Positions 1 to 7,538 of a stretch of 43,301 nucleotides of DNA are shown here, piece by piece. Every line of letters begins with the position of its first letter. The first letter of the stretch is position 1. The position numbers and the translations under genes were made by a program. The notes beneath the pieces were generated by a model, which was not told where the DNA came from, searched no databases, and saw only the letters and a list, made by a program, of their open reading frames with translations. Origin of the DNA: a bacterium (GTDB taxonomy: Bacteria; Patescibacteriota; Minisyncoccia; Minisyncoccales; CG1-02-41-26); contig JAGYMG010000001.1 in the NCBI GenBank assembly GCA_018400675.1, forward strand, positions 1 through 43,301, in the 5' to 3' direction.

Positions 1-39
1 GGAGTAAGTTTAGTTTCAAGGAATATTATGATGTTTATT

Positions 40-963
40 TTAAATATTTAATAATAAATTTTCTAAAGCCAACCTTTGATTAACATTTGTTTTTGATATC
101 AAATATTTTATTCTTTCCCCTAAGGAAAGGATGTTACTTAATTCTTTTAAAGAATAGATATTATTTTTTTCTAATCCCTGTCTGAGCTTTCCCCTATAAC
201 CAGCCATAGCTCCGGTTTTAAAGATAAATAAGAGCCGAAAATAATTAAGAAAAATATTCAGGAATTGAAGAGATTCTTTATTTTTATTCTCTTTCTTGGA
301 AAAACGCTCTAGGTAACTAAAACGTTCTGGGAGGCTAAGCTGAATAATCTTTTCAACCTCTTCAAACATATGCCACCAATTCTCAAAACTATCTTTTTCC
401 TCCATTAACTTAACCGCTACACCCGGCCTACCCTGAGCAGCAAAAACCAATTTATCAAGATCAATATCTTCTCCTCCTTTTCTTTCTTTAATAAAGGTTC
501 TCATTTCTTCTCCGGATAAGGGGAAAAATTGAACTAACTGGGTACGGGATTTAATTGTCTTCAGTAAGCCTTCAGGATAAGAACTAATCAAGAAAATAAC
601 TGTTTTTCCTTTCGGTTCTTCCAGGGTTTTTAAGAGACGATTCTGGGCTACGGATGTCATTCTCTCAGCACCATTAATGACAACTGCTTTGAAAGGAGCT
701 GAAAAGGGTTGTAGGCCTAAAACCTTTTGCATCTCTTTAATTTGGTCTTTAATAATACTCTCCTCTGGTTCTATCCATAATAAGTCATGATTATCCTCAA
801 CCGGTCTCTCTTTTTCAAAACCATTAATAAGGTTAATGAACTCAAGAGCTAACGTAGCCTTACCTAATGATTCCGGGCCAGAAAACAAATAAGCATGGGA
901 GATGCTTGAATTCCTGAATGATTGTTCCAGAAATTCCTTTTGGATTGTATGTCCAAAAACCAT
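40..963 (-). CDS. holB: DNA polymerase III delta' subunit-like clamp-loader ATPase
   Basis: A 307-residue protein of the AAA+ clamp-loader family (delta'/HolB), which helps load the beta clamp onto DNA at the replication fork. The N-terminus carries a 'GHTIQKEFLEQSF...SHAYLFSGP' start typical of delta'. The P-loop is degenerate (GPESLGKA, with Ala where Ser/Thr would bind nucleotide), as expected for a non-hydrolysing delta' subunit. The sensor-like 'NRLLKTLEEP' and 'SRTQ' motifs are present near residues 108-140. The C-terminal part is a helical collar domain. It starts 3 nt after the mreB stop, so it is probably the last gene of the murA-mreB-holB transcript. Confidence 0.85.
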   Translation of the reverse strand: MVFGHTIQKEFLEQSFRNSSISHAYLFSGPESLGKATLALEFINLINGFEKERPVEDNHDLLWIEPEESIIKDQIKEMQKVLGLQPFSAPFKAVVINGAERMTSVAQNRLLKTLEEPKGKTVIFLISSYPEGLLKTIKSRTQLVQFFPLSGEEMRTFIKERKGGEDIDLDKLVFAAQGRPGVAVKLMEEKDSFENWWHMFEEVEKIIQLSLPERFSYLERFSKKENKNKESLQFLNIFLNYFRLLFIFKTGAMAGYRGKLRQGLEKNNIYSLKELSNILSLGERIKYLISKTNVNQRLALENLLLNI

Positions 964-966
964 AAC

Positions 967-1974
967 TTATTTTTTATTCATCAAACTCCGCTTATAGGTT
1001 TCCAAGTTTTCAACAACAATACCCGTTCCTTTCACTACACAGTACAATGGCTGGTCGGCTCGAAAACAAGGGACCCCGGTTGACTTAGCAATAACCTCAT
1101 CAATATTCCTTAATAACGATCCTCCACCAGCAGCAATCATACCCTTATTCATAATATCAGCCGAGAGCTCGGGCGGTGTATTCCTCAAAACATCCTTAAC
1201 TGCGCCGATAATATCCTTGATTACATCCTGGAGGGCTTCGGCTGTCTCGTTAGAAAAAATCTTAATATTCCTTGGCAAACCAGAAACAAGATCACGGCCT
1301 CTTATCTCTAAACTGTCTTCTTTCTTCTTTTGAACAGCTGTCCCAATTTTTATTTTTATCTCTTCTGCTGTCTGAGTACCAATAGCTAAATTATACTTAT
1401 TCTTAATGTATTCAGCTAGGGCCTCGTCCATCCTATCACCACCTACTCTAACCGAACTGACTGTGACTATCCCCCCTAAGGAGATTACAGCTATCTCAGA
1501 AGTCCCACCGCCAATATCTATAATCATATTACCCTCACAGGAATTGATAGGAATACCAGCGCCAATAGCTGAAAGGATTGGCTCTTTAGCTACAAAAGCT
1601 GATTTTGCTCCTGCGCTTAAGGCGGCCTCTATGACAGCTCGCCTCTCTGTAGAACTGCTGCCTGCCGGTACTGAAATAACAAGCTCTGGTTTAAAAAGAT
1701 TAAAACCTCCTTGAGCCTGCTGGATAAAATGCTTTATCATGGCCTGGGTAACCCGATAGTCTGAAATAACCCCGTCTTTTAAGGGACGATAAATCCTAAT
1801 AAAATCAGGCGTTCGGCCAATCATCGTTTTTGCTTTTAAGCCCACAGCTAAAATCTTATTCTCTTCCGGATCAATAGCTACTACCGAAGGCTCTTCTAAG
1901 ACTATCCCCTTCTTAGGGACAAAAACCAGGGAGTTACAGGTGCCTAAATCAATTGCTATTTTTTTAACAAACAT
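967..1974 (-). CDS. mreB: Rod shape-determining protein MreB
   Basis: Bacterial actin that forms membrane-associated filaments guiding cell-wall synthesis. The actin-fold phosphate-1 motif (IDLGTCNSLVF) is at the N-terminus, phosphate-2 (DIGGGTSEIAV) lies mid-protein, and the adenosine motif (AAGGGSLL) is near the C-terminus. Length (335 residues) is normal for the family. I chose the ATG at 1974 because 'MFVKKIAIDLG' is the family start; an upstream TTG at 1992 would overlap the murA stop. It sits between murA and holB, consistent with a cell-wall operon. Confidence 0.93.
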   Translation of the reverse strand: MFVKKIAIDLGTCNSLVFVPKKGIVLEEPSVVAIDPEENKILAVGLKAKTMIGRTPDFIRIYRPLKDGVISDYRVTQAMIKHFIQQAQGGFNLFKPELVISVPAGSSSTERRAVIEAALSAGAKSAFVAKEPILSAIGAGIPINSCEGNMIIDIGGGTSEIAVISLGGIVTVSSVRVGGDRMDEALAEYIKNKYNLAIGTQTAEEIKIKIGTAVQKKKEDSLEIRGRDLVSGLPRNIKIFSNETAEALQDVIKDIIGAVKDVLRNTPPELSADIMNKGMIAAGGGSLLRNIDEVIAKSTGVPCFRADQPLYCVVKGTGIVVENLETYKRSLMNKK

Positions 1975-1981
1975 ATTTTTA

Positions 1982-3250
1982 TTAATTATCAACTGTTATT
2001 CTTTTAATATTAGCTCCCAGAGTCTGAAGGCGTTCTTCTATCTTTTCATAGCCTCTATCTATTTGACTGATATTACCAATTGTAGTCTTCCCCTCGGCTA
2101 TTAGTCCAGCCACGATCAGGCTAGCTCCGGCTCTGATATCCCAGGATTCAATCTTTACTCCTTTCAAAGGTGTCTGGCCAAAAACAAAAGCCCGGTGAGG
2201 ATCAACAATCTCAATATCAGCTCCCATCTTCCGTAACTCATGAATATAATTTAACCTGTTCTCATATAAAGGATCATGGACTAAACTCTTGCCCTGGGCT
2301 TGGGTCAAGAGAGGCACTATCAAAGGTAGAAGATCCGTCGGAAAACCAGGGTAGGGCAAAGACTGCACCTTGGAAGCTTTTAAGTTTGGAGAATAATCTA
2401 CTTGGAGCGAGCCATTTTGCTTCTCAAAGATTACGCCTATTTCTTTTAATTTTTCCAGAAAGAGATCTAATTCGTCTGATCTTACATTTTTAATCAAAAC
2501 ACGACCTGGTGTCAGAGCTGCTATAACAATAAAAGTGCCCGCCTCTATCCTGTCGGGAATAACATCTAAGGAACAGCCTCCTAATTTATCTACTCCTTCT
2601 ATCTCTAAAGTATGACTATCAAGAACTTTTATTGAAGCACCCATTTGCTTTAACATCTCAACCAGATTCTGGACCGAGGGATCTCCAGCTGCTCCTTTGA
2701 TGGTTGTTTTGCCTTGAGCTAAAACAGCGGCAATAATTATATTCTCTGTGGCTGTGGGGCTAAATTCCTGAAGAATAACCTCCCTACCCTTTAATTGGTC
2801 TCTCTTTAAATAATAAAAATCTCCTTCTTCTTTGATCTCAACCCCTAATGTTTCTAAGGCCTTAAGGTGAGTAGTGATAGGTCTTAACCCTATTCTATCT
2901 CCGCCCGGTCGGGAAAATTTAAATTCTTTAAACCGGGTAATTAATCCCCCTATTAAAAGTACCGAAACACGGGTTTTAGAAATTTTATCAAAATCTACTC
3001 TTTCCTGGCTAATATCCCGACAGCTTACTTTCACCTTTCGTTCATCCAGCCACTCTATATCGGCCCCCATCTCCTTCAGTATCTCTAAGAGATTAAATAT
3101 ATCAGCCACTAAGGGCAAGTTGCTGATAATACACTCTTCTTGAGTAAGCAGGGTCGCAGCTAATAAAGGACCGGCAGCATTCTTTGCTCCTCTAATAGCA
3201 ATTTCTCCTTCTATTTTGTTTTTCCCTGCTATAATAAATTTTTCTTCCAT
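1982..3250 (-). CDS. murA: UDP-N-acetylglucosamine 1-carboxyvinyltransferase (MurA), Asp variant
   Basis: Catalyses the first committed step of peptidoglycan synthesis, transferring enolpyruvate from PEP to UDP-GlcNAc in the cytoplasm. The 422-residue EPSP-synthase fold is complete, with GAKNAA (Lys23) at the N-terminus and a normal C-terminus. The active-site loop reads PGGDRIGLRP, so Asp118 occupies the position of E. coli Cys115, the residue alkylated by fosfomycin. Known Asp variants (mycobacteria, chlamydiae) are active and fosfomycin-resistant; resistance here is inferred. A GGGAG ribosome-binding site lies 9 nt before the ATG, and a sigma70-like promoter lies upstream. Confidence 0.95.
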   Translation of the reverse strand: MEEKFIIAGKNKIEGEIAIRGAKNAAGPLLAATLLTQEECIISNLPLVADIFNLLEILKEMGADIEWLDERKVKVSCRDISQERVDFDKISKTRVSVLLIGGLITRFKEFKFSRPGGDRIGLRPITTHLKALETLGVEIKEEGDFYYLKRDQLKGREVILQEFSPTATENIIIAAVLAQGKTTIKGAAGDPSVQNLVEMLKQMGASIKVLDSHTLEIEGVDKLGGCSLDVIPDRIEAGTFIVIAALTPGRVLIKNVRSDELDLFLEKLKEIGVIFEKQNGSLQVDYSPNLKASKVQSLPYPGFPTDLLPLIVPLLTQAQGKSLVHDPLYENRLNYIHELRKMGADIEIVDPHRAFVFGQTPLKGVKIESWDIRAGASLIVAGLIAEGKTTIGNISQIDRGYEKIEERLQTLGANIKRITVDN

Positions 3251-3280
3251 TGTCTTGTGCTCCCTTATCTTTTCTTCCTT

Positions 3281-3309
3281 ATTCTATCCTAAAAAATCCC
3301 CTTTATCAA
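3281..3309 (-). promoter_or_regulatory. Sigma70-like promoter of the murA-mreB-holB operon
   Basis: On the minus strand TTGATA (3304-3309) and TAGAAT (3281-3286) are separated by 17 nt, each one base from consensus, about 30 nt upstream of the murA start. Confidence 0.55.
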
Positions 3310-3339
3310 GATCTCTTCTTTGACCTTATTTCTCTAAAT

Positions 3340-3359
3340 AAAAAAAAGAGGCCTCCCTC
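3340..3359 (-). terminator. Weak intrinsic terminator after ispD
   Basis: On the minus strand a short GAGG/CCTC stem with a 4-nt loop is followed directly by eight U residues, between the ispD stop and the murA promoter. The stem is short, so efficiency is uncertain. Confidence 0.4.
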
Positions 3360-3396
3360 ATTTTTTGTCTTAACGCGGCTAAAGATTAACTGCTTT

Positions 3397-4101
3397 TTAT
3401 TTTCTGTCTGCCATAATCCCTTCCCCTATTGCAATATCAATGGGATAGGTTATTTTTATATTTTCTCTTTCTCCTTTAACTACATAAATATCAGCCAATC
3501 CGTATTTTAGGACCAGACCGCAATCATCGCTGATATTTTTAATACCTTTCTTGAGAGCCATATCATGAGCTTTTTTTATAACCGGAAAATGAAAGCCCTG
3601 GGGTGTCTGTTCTCTTAAAAGAGCAGCTCTTGCTGGTATATCCTTAATAATCATTCCTTTGTTAACCCTGACTAGGGTATCACTACTAGGAAAAGCAACG
3701 GTTACTGCAGAAAAGCCCTTTAATGTCTTTAAGACCTCAGAGATTATCCTGTGAGAGACAAATGGCCGCACCCCATCATGGAAAAGAATATTGTCAGACT
3801 TGCTGGCCAAGGATGCCGCTAAACCAATCCGGGCAGAAGCCTGCCTGGTCTCTCCTCCTGCTATTATTTTTGACACCTTCCTTAGTCCTTCCCCTGACAC
3901 TAAGTCCTTGAGTCTCTTAACCAATCCTTTTCTCACGACTACTATTATTTCATCTATAGCCCTATGTTTTTCAAACTTTTTCAGGGTATAACTAATTACC
4001 TCTTTACCAGCTATCTTGGCAAATATTTTTGGAGTTTTTTTGCCAAAACGAATGCCATCGCCAGCTCCTAAAACTATAACAATGTTCTTCTTTTTTCTCA
4101 T
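3397..4101 (-). CDS. ispD: 2-C-methyl-D-erythritol 4-phosphate cytidylyltransferase (IspD/TarI family)
   Basis: A 234-residue CTP-dependent nucleotidyltransferase. The N-terminus has the glycine-rich CTP loop (VLGAGDGIRFG) followed by TPK, then GGETRQASARIGL, HDGVRPFV and the QTPQGFHF motif, all in the order expected for IspD. IspD makes CDP-methylerythritol in the MEP isoprenoid pathway. The close homologue TarI makes CDP-ribitol and often carries HDGVRPF as here, so the substrate cannot be fixed from sequence alone. It stands alone between the murA promoter and a short remnant and is not obviously coupled to other MEP genes. Confidence 0.75.
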   Translation of the reverse strand: MRKKKNIVIVLGAGDGIRFGKKTPKIFAKIAGKEVISYTLKKFEKHRAIDEIIVVVRKGLVKRLKDLVSGEGLRKVSKIIAGGETRQASARIGLAASLASKSDNILFHDGVRPFVSHRIISEVLKTLKGFSAVTVAFPSSDTLVRVNKGMIIKDIPARAALLREQTPQGFHFPVIKKAHDMALKKGIKNISDDCGLVLKYGLADIYVVKGERENIKITYPIDIAIGEGIMADRK

Positions 4102-4123
4102 TTAAAAATAAAGGTATTAAAAT

Positions 4124-4264
4124 TTAACGCGGCTCTATGCCCATTTCCCGGGCAACATCTTTGTCTAAATCAGCTGTAATAATTTTCCGCCAAAAAACCG
4201 ACCAAACACCCTTAAAGGATAGATACAAAGTTCTCTTATTTCGTCTTGCACAATAACATTTTTG
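4124..4264 (-). pseudogene. Possible decayed gene end (about 46 codons, no good start)
   Basis: An open frame of about 46 codons ends at a TAA at 4124. Its last residues (LDKDVAREMGIEPR) look like a genuine soluble protein C-terminus, but there is no ATG or ribosome-binding site. The only internal starts would be TTG at 4228 (34 residues) or worse. I do not recognise the family. It lies exactly between ispD and the azole-peptide cluster, so it may be what is left of a gene disrupted when the cluster was gained. Confidence 0.3.
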
Positions 4265-4297
4265 CTATAACAAAATATTATGCCTCTAACCTTTGAT

Positions 4298-5185
4298 TCA
4301 ATTTCTAAATCGTGTGCGATGAATCTTTTCAATTTTAGATTGTTGATGCCTTAATTTTTTTTCTGAACCGTAAACTAATTCTTTTTTATATTGTTCAACC
4401 CCTACAAGAAAATAGTTAAACAGATTAAGCCATTGTCCAAAATCTAAATCTCTGGGGGTCGCTAGTTTTCCAAAATTTAAATCTTTTGACAATCTATTAA
4501 ATTGTTTGTAGCTAAAAATTTTATTGAATGATTTTTTTAAATTTGGCTTTCGCTGGTGAAATCCATAAACAATGAAATCCTTATAGAGCTGAGATCTTTT
4601 TTTCTCAAGCAATATTTTATCTCTCTTTTTTATTCTTAGCAAAACAATATCAACTTTAGGAACAGGATAAAAATCAGTTCTCCTAAAATGATAAACTATT
4701 TCTAAATTAAACCAAGGTTTTAGAAGTACCGAATATTGACTCTCTTTGTCATAAGGCCGACCTACAAATTTTTTTGCCGCTTCTTTCTGAATAATTAGGT
4801 AACTTACCTTTGGTGAATTACTCAATGAAGTCAGCTTATTAATGACTTGTGCGGTAATTGAAAAAGGAATATTTGAAAAAATTTTATATTCCCCTTCTAG
4901 AGGTAACTTTTCTTCCAAGAAGTCTCCAAGCTTAATAACAACATTTTGATAATTAGAGAACGAATCTTTCAGTTTAGAATACAAAACTTTATCCTTCTCA
5001 ATCGCTGTTAGCCTCACTCCTGCATTTGCTAAGGCACATGTCAAAATACCCTTCCCAGGACCAATTTCATAGACAAGATCTCCTTTCTTAAAAGAGGCTT
5101 TTTTAATAAGCTTATCGGCCAGATTAGAGCTCTTCAGAAAATTCTGCGAATATTTTAGAGGAACATTATCTTTTTTAATTCTCAT
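4298..5185 (-). CDS. Erm-type 23S rRNA adenine N6-methyltransferase (probable self-immunity gene)
   Basis: A 295-residue Rossmann SAM methyltransferase of the KsgA/Erm superfamily. Visible: SQNFL at 13-17, SAM motif I EIGPGKG at 40-46, acidic motif AIEKD at 61-65, catalytic NIPF at 105-108, and FYPVPKVD at 172-179. The C-terminal helical part (KIFSYKQFNRLSKDL...FGQWLNLF) matches Erm proteins rather than KsgA, and a basic tail follows (about 265-295). Erm enzymes dimethylate A2058 of 23S rRNA in the peptide exit tunnel and protect ribosomes from macrolides. It overlaps the SagB-type gene by 4 nt (ATGA) and is last in the azole-peptide operon. I infer that it protects the host ribosome from its own peptide. 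KsgA is the alternative but fits less well. Confidence 0.8.
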   Translation of the reverse strand: MRIKKDNVPLKYSQNFLKSSNLADKLIKKASFKKGDLVYEIGPGKGILTCALANAGVRLTAIEKDKVLYSKLKDSFSNYQNVVIKLGDFLEEKLPLEGEYKIFSNIPFSITAQVINKLTSLSNSPKVSYLIIQKEAAKKFVGRPYDKESQYSVLLKPWFNLEIVYHFRRTDFYPVPKVDIVLLRIKKRDKILLEKKRSQLYKDFIVYGFHQRKPNLKKSFNKIFSYKQFNRLSKDLNFGKLATPRDLDFGQWLNLFNYFLVGVEQYKKELVYGSEKKLRHQQSKIEKIHRTRFRN

Positions 5186-5964
5186 TTTCCTAAAGCAATT
5201 AGGTAAAGTGGTGTTTCAGTTTTGTAATTCAGATCTAGCAAATCAACTATTTTTTTATCTAGAAAACCACCTATAGCACAAGATTTTATTTCAAGGGAAG
5301 TGCTAACTAAATGAATATTTTGACTTAAATGACCTGCTTCAAAAAGTATATATCGCCATCCCCTTTCCTTATATTTAATAATTGTTCTTGCGGAAACAGC
5401 AGTAATAATTATAACTAAACTACATTTTCTTATCCAGTTATGGTTAATAGTTTCTCTAAGGTTTTTTTTAAAATCACCTTTTGATAAAATCTCTAAACTG
5501 TTCCATTTTATATTATAATGATAAATCCCTGGTGATATTCCTTTTGCTTTTAACACAATAGGATAAACTTCAAGAGGGTATCTTGCACCAGCTGAGGGGT
5601 ACATTCGTCGGGATTCACTAAAGTCTTTTTTAATTTTATGAACGTCTTTTATCCCGGCAGAAAAATATAAAATTTTACTGATATTCTCTAATGTTAAAGC
5701 TTCCCCTTTAAAATCTCTTTCCGATTTCCTCTTCTCTAATAACGAAAATATAGGATTCTTTTCATTCCTGATCTTTCCAAAAAAGATTTGTTCTAAACGA
5801 GAGTATATTTTAAAATAAATTTTTAGCCAAGTTTTAGGGATTTTATTTTGAGACAGCTCTTTGGTAAATTCTTTTTGTATAGTATGTCTCAAAAAAATAA
5901 AACCTTTATCCTCGGAATTTTCTGACAATAAATCTTTATATAACTTTTTTGCATTACGAGTCAT
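5182..5964 (-). CDS. SagB-type FMN-dependent azoline dehydrogenase
   Basis: A 260-residue nitroreductase-fold protein. The SagB/McbC signature is present: RRMYPSAGARYPLEVY at 119-134 (FMN binding), then IIKYKERGWRYILFEAGH at 195-212. The latter contains the Lys197-Tyr198 pair that matches the catalytic Lys-Tyr of McbC/BcerB-type dehydrogenases. Such enzymes oxidise azolines made by the YcaO cyclodehydratase to aromatic thiazoles or oxazoles. It overlaps YcaO (4 nt, upstream) and the Erm-type gene (4 nt, downstream), so the three are probably translationally coupled. The N-terminal 65 residues are helical and charged, with no transmembrane segment. Confidence 0.88.
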   Translation of the reverse strand: MTRNAKKLYKDLLSENSEDKGFIFLRHTIQKEFTKELSQNKIPKTWLKIYFKIYSRLEQIFFGKIRNEKNPIFSLLEKRKSERDFKGEALTLENISKILYFSAGIKDVHKIKKDFSESRRMYPSAGARYPLEVYPIVLKAKGISPGIYHYNIKWNSLEILSKGDFKKNLRETINHNWIRKCSLVIIITAVSARTIIKYKERGWRYILFEAGHLSQNIHLVSTSLEIKSCAIGGFLDKKIVDLLDLNYKTETPLYLIALGK

Positions 5965-7250
5965 AAAAAAGGGTGAGGGAATGTATAAATATCTTTTATT
6001 GGTTTAAGCCCTATTCTTTGAGGAACCCTCCATAGTCTTTCTCCTTCCCAACATGGAAATCTGTCGTCTAAATAAAGTGGCTGAAGGCAAGGGACCAAAA
6101 CCTTTACTACCCTAAGGCCTTCTCTCTTTAAGCTTGGCAATGTTATATCAACATATATTACTTCCATCTTTTCTCTCTTAAACCATTTTAAAAGATTTTT
6201 TAAATTATTAGATTTCCGAGGAAAATCTCTTATTGGTTTTTTAGAACCTGCTAAAAAGAAGTCTATTTTTTTAATCATTTCAGGCGAAGACCACAGCAAA
6301 GCTCTGTTTTTTCTTTCATAGACAAGCCGATCTTTTTTAATCCGCTCTAAGTCTTTCTTTGACATTTTAATCATTAATTCTCTCACCCACGGACGAGGAT
6401 GGAAACATTCTTCTGTAGCTCCTATTATTGCATTCTTGATACTGGTGTCTGATTTAAGACCTACAGACACCGCAGGCCCCAAGCCAGTTCTATCTACTAC
6501 AATAGCCATGATAGAATAAACCGGAATATCTGTACTAATATCTAAGAGATAAAGTTCTAGGTTATATCTTTTAAGAGAGGATGCAATCTTCTTTAAGCTC
6601 TTATCCTTAGACTCAGTTATGCTGATAAGATTTCTGGTTAATTTGTTTAAATAGTTAACCATAAAAGCATCCCTTTCAATAACTTCTAAGAGTCCTGTTA
6701 AAATGGCTTTCTCTAAAGAATGATATAAAGCAGCACCAGTAGTAATAGGAAAATTAATAACTGACTCCTTTTTTTCAAATTTATAAGGTACAAAAACAAG
6801 CTGAGCCGGAACAAAAATCTTTTTACCTGTGATTAAAGAGGTTCCCCTAATCCAATTTAATTTTTCGTTATGGTCTTTATAACGATGAAAGTTTAGGACA
6901 GCTTCAGCTTTTGAAAAAGAAATAAATTGCCGGGGGTTAATTGCCTTATCTTTCAAGTTGCTATAACTTTCCCACAAAAGATCTTTTTTACGATAGACAG
7001 CTAAGTTGTATCTTTCCAACGTCTCAGCCACAGTTTTTAATAGCGCCCTCCTTTTAGAAAAAGACGCACATCTTCTGAATCTTTCCGTAACGAAGCCATC
7101 TGTTAAGTTGCTAATATCTTTTATCTTTATAATAAAAGAATGAACCCTAGGTTCATCGTTGTAATTAAATAATTCCCCTTCAATATTCTTAATAATTCTT
7201 TCCTTTTCCGCAACTTCTAATAATTTAATTATAGTTTTTCTAAGATTCAT
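5961..7250 (-). CDS. TOMM-type YcaO cyclodehydratase (D protein)
   Basis: A 429-residue YcaO-domain protein, the ATP-dependent enzyme that activates backbone amides so that Cys/Ser/Thr side chains cyclise to azolines. The three ATP/Mg segments are visible: SFSKRRALLKTVAETLERY (63-81), GAALYHSLEKAILTGLLEV through IERDA (172-195), and an ExxxxxR segment near 280-286. The C-terminal half carries the TOMM-type VPCLQPLYLDDR stretch (387-397) and ends in FPHPFL, a variant of the Pro-rich PxPxP tail that reaches into the active site. No E1-like/ThiF (C protein) domain is fused, and none is adjacent. It lies 65 nt after the precursor gene and overlaps the dehydrogenase gene by 4 nt. Confidence 0.92.
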   Translation of the reverse strand: MNLRKTIIKLLEVAEKERIIKNIEGELFNYNDEPRVHSFIIKIKDISNLTDGFVTERFRRCASFSKRRALLKTVAETLERYNLAVYRKKDLLWESYSNLKDKAINPRQFISFSKAEAVLNFHRYKDHNEKLNWIRGTSLITGKKIFVPAQLVFVPYKFEKKESVINFPITTGAALYHSLEKAILTGLLEVIERDAFMVNYLNKLTRNLISITESKDKSLKKIASSLKRYNLELYLLDISTDIPVYSIMAIVVDRTGLGPAVSVGLKSDTSIKNAIIGATEECFHPRPWVRELMIKMSKKDLERIKKDRLVYERKNRALLWSSPEMIKKIDFFLAGSKKPIRDFPRKSNNLKNLLKWFKREKMEVIYVDITLPSLKREGLRVVKVLVPCLQPLYLDDRFPCWEGERLWRVPQRIGLKPIKDIYTFPHPFL

Positions 7251-7315
7251 TTATTAAAAAACAAAAACTAACACTTTATGTTGTCTTAAAAAAAGTTCTA
7301 TAATTTATTTTTTAT

Positions 7316-7495
7316 CTATCTCCGAGGCAAGCTAAATCCGCCGCCGCCTCCTCCTCCGCAACCTGTACCACAATTTCCACCGCCCGCTGAAGTACAACTA
7401 TTAGAGGGTTTTATGTCACTACTTTTTGAAAGTCTAGAAAGATGCTGTTCTTGAATATCTTCTAAAAATATTTTTTTATTGTTTTTATTTTTCAT
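7316..7495 (-). CDS. Azole-peptide (TOMM/LAP RiPP) precursor, 59 residues
   Basis: A small gene that automated ORF calling is likely to miss. Residues 1-32 form a polar leader rich in Lys/Asn/Glu (KKIFLEDIQEQHLSRL at 7-22). Residues 33-59 are a core beginning SCTSAGGGNCGTGCG, followed by more Gly (seven in a row after Cys46) and ending FSLPRR. The core holds Cys34, Cys42, Cys46, Ser33, Ser36, Thr35 and Thr44 in a Gly context, the pattern of microcin B17-type thiazole/oxazole peptides. It has its own strong promoter, no clear Shine-Dalgarno, and sits immediately upstream of YcaO, as precursors usually do. Cleavage site and actual heterocycles are inferred. Confidence 0.87.
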   Translation of the reverse strand: MKNKNNKKIFLEDIQEQHLSRLSKSSDIKPSNSCTSAGGGNCGTGCGGGGGGGFSLPRR

Positions 7496-7538
7496 AAGTA
7501 TTAATCTTATTTTTTATAAATCAACCTTTATTGTTTTA

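Noticed and set aside
1406..1714. Plus-strand ORF opposite mreB
   Set aside because: It is the antisense shadow of a conserved gene; its translation is low-complexity and has no family resemblance. The same applies to the other plus-strand ORFs lying opposite ribosomal, rpoA, alaS and galT genes.
4298..5185. KsgA (16S rRNA dimethyltransferase) reading of the methyltransferase
   Set aside because: NIPF and the C-terminal KIFSYKQF...FGQWLNLF match the Erm type better, and the gene is coupled to the azole-peptide operon; kept only as an alternative.
4298..7250. TGA recoded as glycine (code 25)
   Set aside because: The YcaO, SagB-type, Erm-type and GT2 genes end at TGA exactly where the family ends, so TGA is a real stop here.
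7316..7495. Gly-rich frame as a chance low-complexity stretch
   Set aside because: Presence of a promoter, leader/core partition, Cys/Ser placement and adjacency to YcaO/SagB genes together make chance unlikely.
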